In this document: positions 5,003-8,402 of the stretch, piece after piece
Numbering within the stretch: the stretch's first letter is position 1
Layout: each line of letters begins with the position of its first letter
Source: an uncultured Mycoplasmatota bacterium
Lineage (GTDB): Bacteria > Bacillota_I > Bacilli_A > RF39 > UBA660
NCBI GenBank assembly: GCA_947297555.1
Contig: CAMYTM010000019.1
Location: 1-8,402 of the forward strand
Length of the DNA stretch: 8,402 nt
Direction of reading: 5' to 3'
Made by a program: the position numbers and the translations under genes
The notes under the pieces: generated by a model
The model's database searches: none
Told to the model about the DNA's origin: nothing
What the model saw: the letters and a program-made list of their open reading frames with translations, nothing else

Positions 5003-7159
5003 TCAAAGTGGAATTTCAATATCAATTTCACTATTGTATTTTTCAATTAAATTTTTTAAATTACGAAGTCCAAATTTTTCGCACTCTGCCTCTTTTTTAA
5101 TCTTGTCAAATTTTATTTTTTTGTTTGTTAAATTTCTTTTTGTATATTCTTTTAAAACATGCTCATTTAATACTTCAAAAGTAATAATGTCTGTAAATCT
5201 TCCTAAAAATTCTTTGCTAAAATTTTCGCTTAATGTATTATCTTCTTTATTCATGAATCCAACACTTATGTTTGCTACTACATTGCTTGTCATAAAAATC
5301 ATCGTCTTACTAAAATCAATTTTTTCTCCTTTGGCACTAGTAATAAAACCTTCATCCATAATTTGTAAAAATAAATTGAGTACTCTAGGATGCGCTTTTT
5401 CAATTTCATCAACTAATATAATCGAATAAGGATTGTCTAAAACACTACGAAAAATGAAAGAATCTTCATATCCAACATATCCAGCACTGACACCAATTAA
5501 TTTATTTACTGATGTATCAAGATTATATTCGCTCATATCAAGACGAATCAGTTTGCTTTTCTTTATACTTTGGGATATCCACTTTACAGTCTCTGTTTTT
5601 CCTACTCCACTTGGTCCATTTAATAATAAGGCTAAAGGTTTGGTATCATTGTTAAATTTTAGCCAAAGATTTCTAAGTATTTTATTTATTGCTTTTTCTT
5701 GTCCTAAAATATTTTTTTGTAAATTCGTTCTTATTGTTTTGTATAGTTCTTTCTTGTTTTCAAGAAGAGGAATATTAGTTTTCTTTTCTAATGTTTCTAA
5801 AATATCTTTTTTGGTAATATTATTATTTTTTACTTTAGAAATTTTTTCTAATTGTAATTTTAAAAGATTTTCTTGTTCTTTGTAGCGCATTGCAATATCA
5901 TAATCATTTTTTTTGATGGCTTCTTCTTTTTCTTTTTCTACTTGTTTCATTTTTTGAGTTAATTTATCAAGTTCTTTAAAGGATAGACCTTTTAGTTTTT
6001 GTCTTGCACAAATCATATCTAAAAGGTCAATTGATTTATCGGGATTACTTTTGTTTTTAATATATTTGTCTGCTAGTTCAACGATGTCTTTTATGTTTTC
6101 TTCACTTATTTTTAAATGATGATGTGCTTCATATTCTTCTTTTATTCCTAGTAAAATGTGTTCCGTTTTTTCTTTATCTGGTTCTTCTATTTGAATAGAA
6201 TAGAAACGTCTTTCTAAAGCTTTGTCTTTGTATATAGAATTGTAATACTCTTCTGTTGTAGTAGCCCCAATGCATTTGATGTCTCCTCTAGCCAGATATG
6301 GTTTTAAAATGTCCGAGGCATTAATAGCTCCTTCCGCTCCACCAGCATTTAACATAGTATGGATTTCATCGATAAAAAGTATAATATTTTGATTTTCTAT
6401 TACTTCTTTAATAATTTTTGTTAATCTTTCTTCAAACTCCCCACGATATTTTGTTCCAGATACTAATGAGCCCATTTCTAACATTACAATAGTTTTATTT
6501 AAAAGTTCATTAGGCACTAACTTTCTATTAATTCTTCTTGCCAGTTCTTCTACAATAGCCGTTTTGCCAACACCTGCACGTCCTATTAGCAAAGGATTGC
6601 TTTTTTTCTTACGAAGTAAAGATTCAATTACCAAATTGATTTCTTCTTCTCTTCCTATTACGATTTCTCTTTCATCAACATTTTTATTTAAGTTTATTCC
6701 AATCTCCATAATTTCTAATTTACTATTTTTATTTCCTACTAAACTAAATTTTAAATCTTCATAAATACTATCTAAATCTAAGTCTAAGCCCAACATAATA
6801 CGAATAGCTATGCCTTCTCCTTCTTCTAGCATTGCGATAAATAAATGCCTTTCTGTTACTTTTCCTTTGTTATTTTCAGATGCATCATTTGTAGCATTTT
6901 CTATAATCCTTTTTAGCAACGGTGTATATAAGATAAAATCTGTATCTTTGTTTGATTTTCCTACAACGTTAATAAGTTCATTTTTAAAAATGTCAAATGT
7001 GAGTCCATACAATTTTAACTTTTTACTTACTTCATTTTCTTTCTCTAGTATGGCTAGTAATAAGTGTTCACTTCCTACATAAGGATGTTTTAAACTTTTA
7101 CGTAATTTTTCTGCTTTTTTAAAAATTCCTGCTATTTCGATTCCATAATTATCAAACAT
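5003..7159 (-). CDS. clpC: ClpC-like AAA+ unfoldase, Clp protease ATP-binding subunit
   Basis: 718-residue Hsp100 protein expected to unfold substrates and feed them to ClpP. Domains in order: two Clp-N repeats (about 1-138); D1 with Walker A GRAGVGKT (193-200), Walker B FIDE (Asp264-Glu265), pore-loop Tyr238 and arginine finger ALERRF (317-318); a short UVR-like coiled linker (about 398-440), as in ClpC rather than the long ClpB middle domain; D2 with Walker A GPSGVGKT (515-522), Walker B VDEIEKAH (584-590), pore loop GYVGYE (560-565), sensor 1 MTSN (623-626) and Arg654. VGF at 633-635 lies where the ClpP-docking loop is found, so ClpP partnership is likely. The protein is shorter than usual ClpC (about 810): the D2 small domain after LGRF is abbreviated, with FGLRNL in place of GARPLRR. 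Start ATG follows AGGAGG (complement of 7166-7171) by 6 nt. No CtsR tandem operator is visible upstream. Stop is TGA. Confidence 0.93.
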   Translation of the reverse strand: MFDNYGIEIAGIFKKAEKLRKSLKHPYVGSEHLLLAILEKENEVSKKLKLYGLTFDIFKNELINVVGKSNKDTDFILYTPLLKRIIENATNDASENNKGKVTERHLFIAMLEEGEGIAIRIMLGLDLDLDSIYEDLKFSLVGNKNSKLEIMEIGINLNKNVDEREIVIGREEEINLVIESLLRKKKSNPLLIGRAGVGKTAIVEELARRINRKLVPNELLNKTIVMLEMGSLVSGTKYRGEFEERLTKIIKEVIENQNIILFIDEIHTMLNAGGAEGAINASDILKPYLARGDIKCIGATTTEEYYNSIYKDKALERRFYSIQIEEPDKEKTEHILLGIKEEYEAHHHLKISEENIKDIVELADKYIKNKSNPDKSIDLLDMICARQKLKGLSFKELDKLTQKMKQVEKEKEEAIKKNDYDIAMRYKEQENLLKLQLEKISKVKNNNITKKDILETLEKKTNIPLLENKKELYKTIRTNLQKNILGQEKAINKILRNLWLKFNNDTKPLALLLNGPSGVGKTETVKWISQSIKKSKLIRLDMSEYNLDTSVNKLIGVSAGYVGYEDSFIFRSVLDNPYSIILVDEIEKAHPRVLNLFLQIMDEGFITSAKGEKIDFSKTMIFMTSNVVANISVGFMNKEDNTLSENFSKEFLGRFTDIITFEVLNEHVLKEYTKRNLTNKKIKFDKIKKEAECEKFGLRNLKNLIEKYNSEIDIEIPL

Positions 7160-7203
7160 AAATATCCTCCTAGTTTATTCTATGTTTATAATGTTTGAAA
7201 TAG

Positions 7204-7225
7204 AAAAAAATTATGCAATTTTTTT
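7204..7225 (-). terminator. Weak A/T-only hairpin after the surface-protein gene
   Basis: The 9-bp repeat AAAAAAATT/AATTTTTTT (7217-7225 with 7204-7212, loop GCAT) overlaps the stop codon of the surface-protein gene and ends in a T run on the minus strand. Having no G-C pairs in the stem, it may terminate poorly and allow readthrough into clpC. Confidence 0.35.
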
Positions 7226-8361
7226 AATATAAAATTATTGTATGGATTATAATGTTTGCTGACGAATGGGTATATTGACCATCGTGTAAAAGTTTTACCT
7301 TTAAATAGTATTTTTCTCTATTATTTTTTATATTAATTTTTAAATTAGATGTTAATTCGCTCATACGAAAAGTTTCTGAATTAGAAATTATAAAACTATT
7401 GATTGTTTGATCATTGCTTAATCCAAATGTTGTAGTCCCAGTTAAATCTCTATACCCTGTCCAATGTCTATAATTCATTTCTAAATTATTATATTGACTT
7501 ACATCTATCATATTACTACTTACGATACTTCCATGAGTACCACTTATAACAGCATTTATTTGATACCCTGCCGAAGAGTTAGAAAATGACGCGTTAGAAC
7601 TTGATTTTAATTCTAAAAAGTCTCCTATAACACTTGTTATTCTACCATCTTTATACAAATAACATGGTAGTCCTGCATTGTATTTTTCTTCTTCACTAAT
7701 TACAGTGGAATTTAAAAATTTCTTGGCTACCTCTGTAGTATAATTTTCATTATTTTTTATTTGACTTTTTAAATTGTTTGCATTGGCTATTAGTTTCATA
7801 GCTTCTTCATTTATAATTATTTTATTTATATCCTCATTATTTGTTAAAAGTTGATCTACATTTTCTGCTTTACTTTCTATTAACTCTACTAATTTGCGAA
7901 AGTTATTTGATGAATCAAATGTAATTGTACAAATAGTCTCACTTTCTGTTAGATTACTTACAAATATTCCCCATTTTTCTTCATTCCATTCTGCTATAGC
8001 CCCTTTATCACATACTATTTCTTCTACTGCATACCCTTCTTCTTTCGTCGGAATTTTTGCTGATAACTTTCCATCTACTATGGCGGCTATTTTTATATCT
8101 CCTCTACTATTTTTAAAATTTGGGATTTTTCCTTTTAGCAAATTAAATTCTTTCTTCTCTTCATAGAAAGCAAATGTTCTATATAATGTAATTCCTCCTA
8201 ATATTAGAAGTATTCCAACTATACTTCCTATTAGGATTTTCTTATTCTTTTTGTTTTTATTAAACTTCTTAATTTCACCTGGTTTTTTTTTACTTTCTAG
8301 TATACCCCCCCCCCACGTTGCTTCCTGAAGTTGGGAGGATATTTTTCATTATTTCTTTCAT
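7224..8361 (-). CDS. Membrane-anchored, phage-tail-like surface protein; frame interrupted at a G10 tract (probable phase-variable gene)
   Basis: From the ATG at 8361, with GAGGAGG 8 nt before it (complement of 8370-8376), the frame reads MKEIMKNILPTSGSNVGGG, then stops after four more residues because the coding-strand G run is ten long. With nine G the frame joins the long downstream frame (ILESKKKPGEIKK...) to give 378 residues. The downstream frame alone has no ATG or ribosome binding site before the G tract; a TTG at 8141 would lose the membrane anchor. Predicted layout of the restored protein: lysine-rich cytoplasmic segment (to about 41), one transmembrane helix (42-60), outer domain with two Trp and a Cys pair (117, 144) suggesting a disulfide, five imperfect decapeptide repeats (about 164-213, e.g. 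NEEAMKLIAN), and a Ser/Asn/Thr-rich beta-type C-terminus (233-378) resembling phage tail-fibre ends. The ligand is unknown. An assembly error in the homopolymer is the main alternative. Confidence 0.72.
8283..8291 (-). repeat. A9 tract in the surface-protein coding strand
   Basis: Nine A residues on the minus strand encode the KKK of ESKKKPG just after the G10 tract. In the restored frame, a one-base change here would also switch the frame. It cannot rescue the present sequence, since the short frame stops just before it (AAG-TAA). Confidence 0.6.
8305..8314 (-). repeat. G10 homopolymer (C10 on the plus strand), candidate slippage switch
   Basis: Ten consecutive C on the plus strand, striking in AT-rich DNA, fall inside the VGGG codons near the N-terminus of the surface protein. 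Nine or twelve G gives the full-length frame. Ten G stops after 23 codons, and eleven G meets TAG within three codons. This is the arrangement of bacterial contingency loci that switch by slipped-strand mispairing. Confidence 0.8.
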
Positions 8362-8388
8362 TCTTTTTTCCTCCTCTATGATAACTCC

Positions 8389-8394
8389 ATTATA
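8389..8394 (-). promoter_or_regulatory. -10 box of the surface-protein gene
   Basis: A consensus TATAAT on the minus strand lies 28 nt upstream of the ATG at 8361 and just before GAGGAGG. Transcription would start near 8382. The -35 region falls outside the window. A working promoter and ribosome binding site at the short upstream frame support 8361 as the true start. Confidence 0.6.
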
Positions 8395-8402
8395 AAATAT
8401 TT

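Noticed and set aside
4961..5005. TGA at the end of clpC as a tryptophan codon (code 4)
   Set aside because: Tryptophans checked in the window use TGG, and reading through adds only a short segment with no resemblance to a ClpC C-terminus.
7224..8141. TTG at 8141 as the start of the surface-protein gene
   Set aside because: It has no convincing ribosome binding site and would drop the transmembrane helix and lysine-rich segment that are clearly encoded just upstream in the same frame.

Overview
The window is AT-rich (roughly 30% G+C judged by eye) and every convincing gene lies on the minus strand, so transcription runs from high to low coordinates. The protein families (YugP-type membrane peptidase, ClpC-type unfoldase with a UVR-like linker, Firmicutes-style AGGAGG ribosome binding sites, a gltX-x-cysS neighbourhood) and the base composition suggest a low-GC Gram-positive lineage. 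A Bacilli or Mycoplasmatota-like, possibly gut-associated, uncultured bacterium is likely; this is inference. The standard code fits: tryptophans checked are TGG, and the clpC frame ends at a TGA.

Layout in transcription order: (1) 8361-7224, a single-pass membrane protein with a disulfide-type extracellular domain, decapeptide repeats and a phage-tail-like C-terminus. Its start region is separated from the main frame by a run of ten G residues (coding strand) that puts it out of frame here; one base fewer would restore a 378-residue protein. (2) 7159-5003, a compact ClpC-like double AAA+ unfoldase, followed by a three-hairpin trailer that ends in a strong intrinsic terminator. (3) 4804-3407, a full-length glutamyl-tRNA synthetase homologue that starts at TTG and has lost both the HIGH and KMSKS signatures. 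It is translationally coupled (1-nt gap) to (4) 3405-2848, a small protein resembling zinc-dependent phospholipase C / S1-P1-fold hydrolases. (5) 2666-1281, cysS, with its own extended -10 promoter. (6) 1231-557, yugP-type zinc peptidase. (7) 513 to the window edge, the N-terminal 171 residues of a classical short-chain dehydrogenase.

The housekeeping part (cysS, yugP, SDR, clpC) is ordinary. Two things stand out. The first is the probable contingency (phase-variable) surface protein with a G10 tract at codons 16-19. The second is the apparent GluRS pseudoenzyme coupled to a hydrolase-like gene, which may form a two-gene module of unknown role. No tRNA or rRNA gene, CRISPR array, insertion sequence or T-box leader was seen, and no stretch longer than 300 bases lacks a gene.
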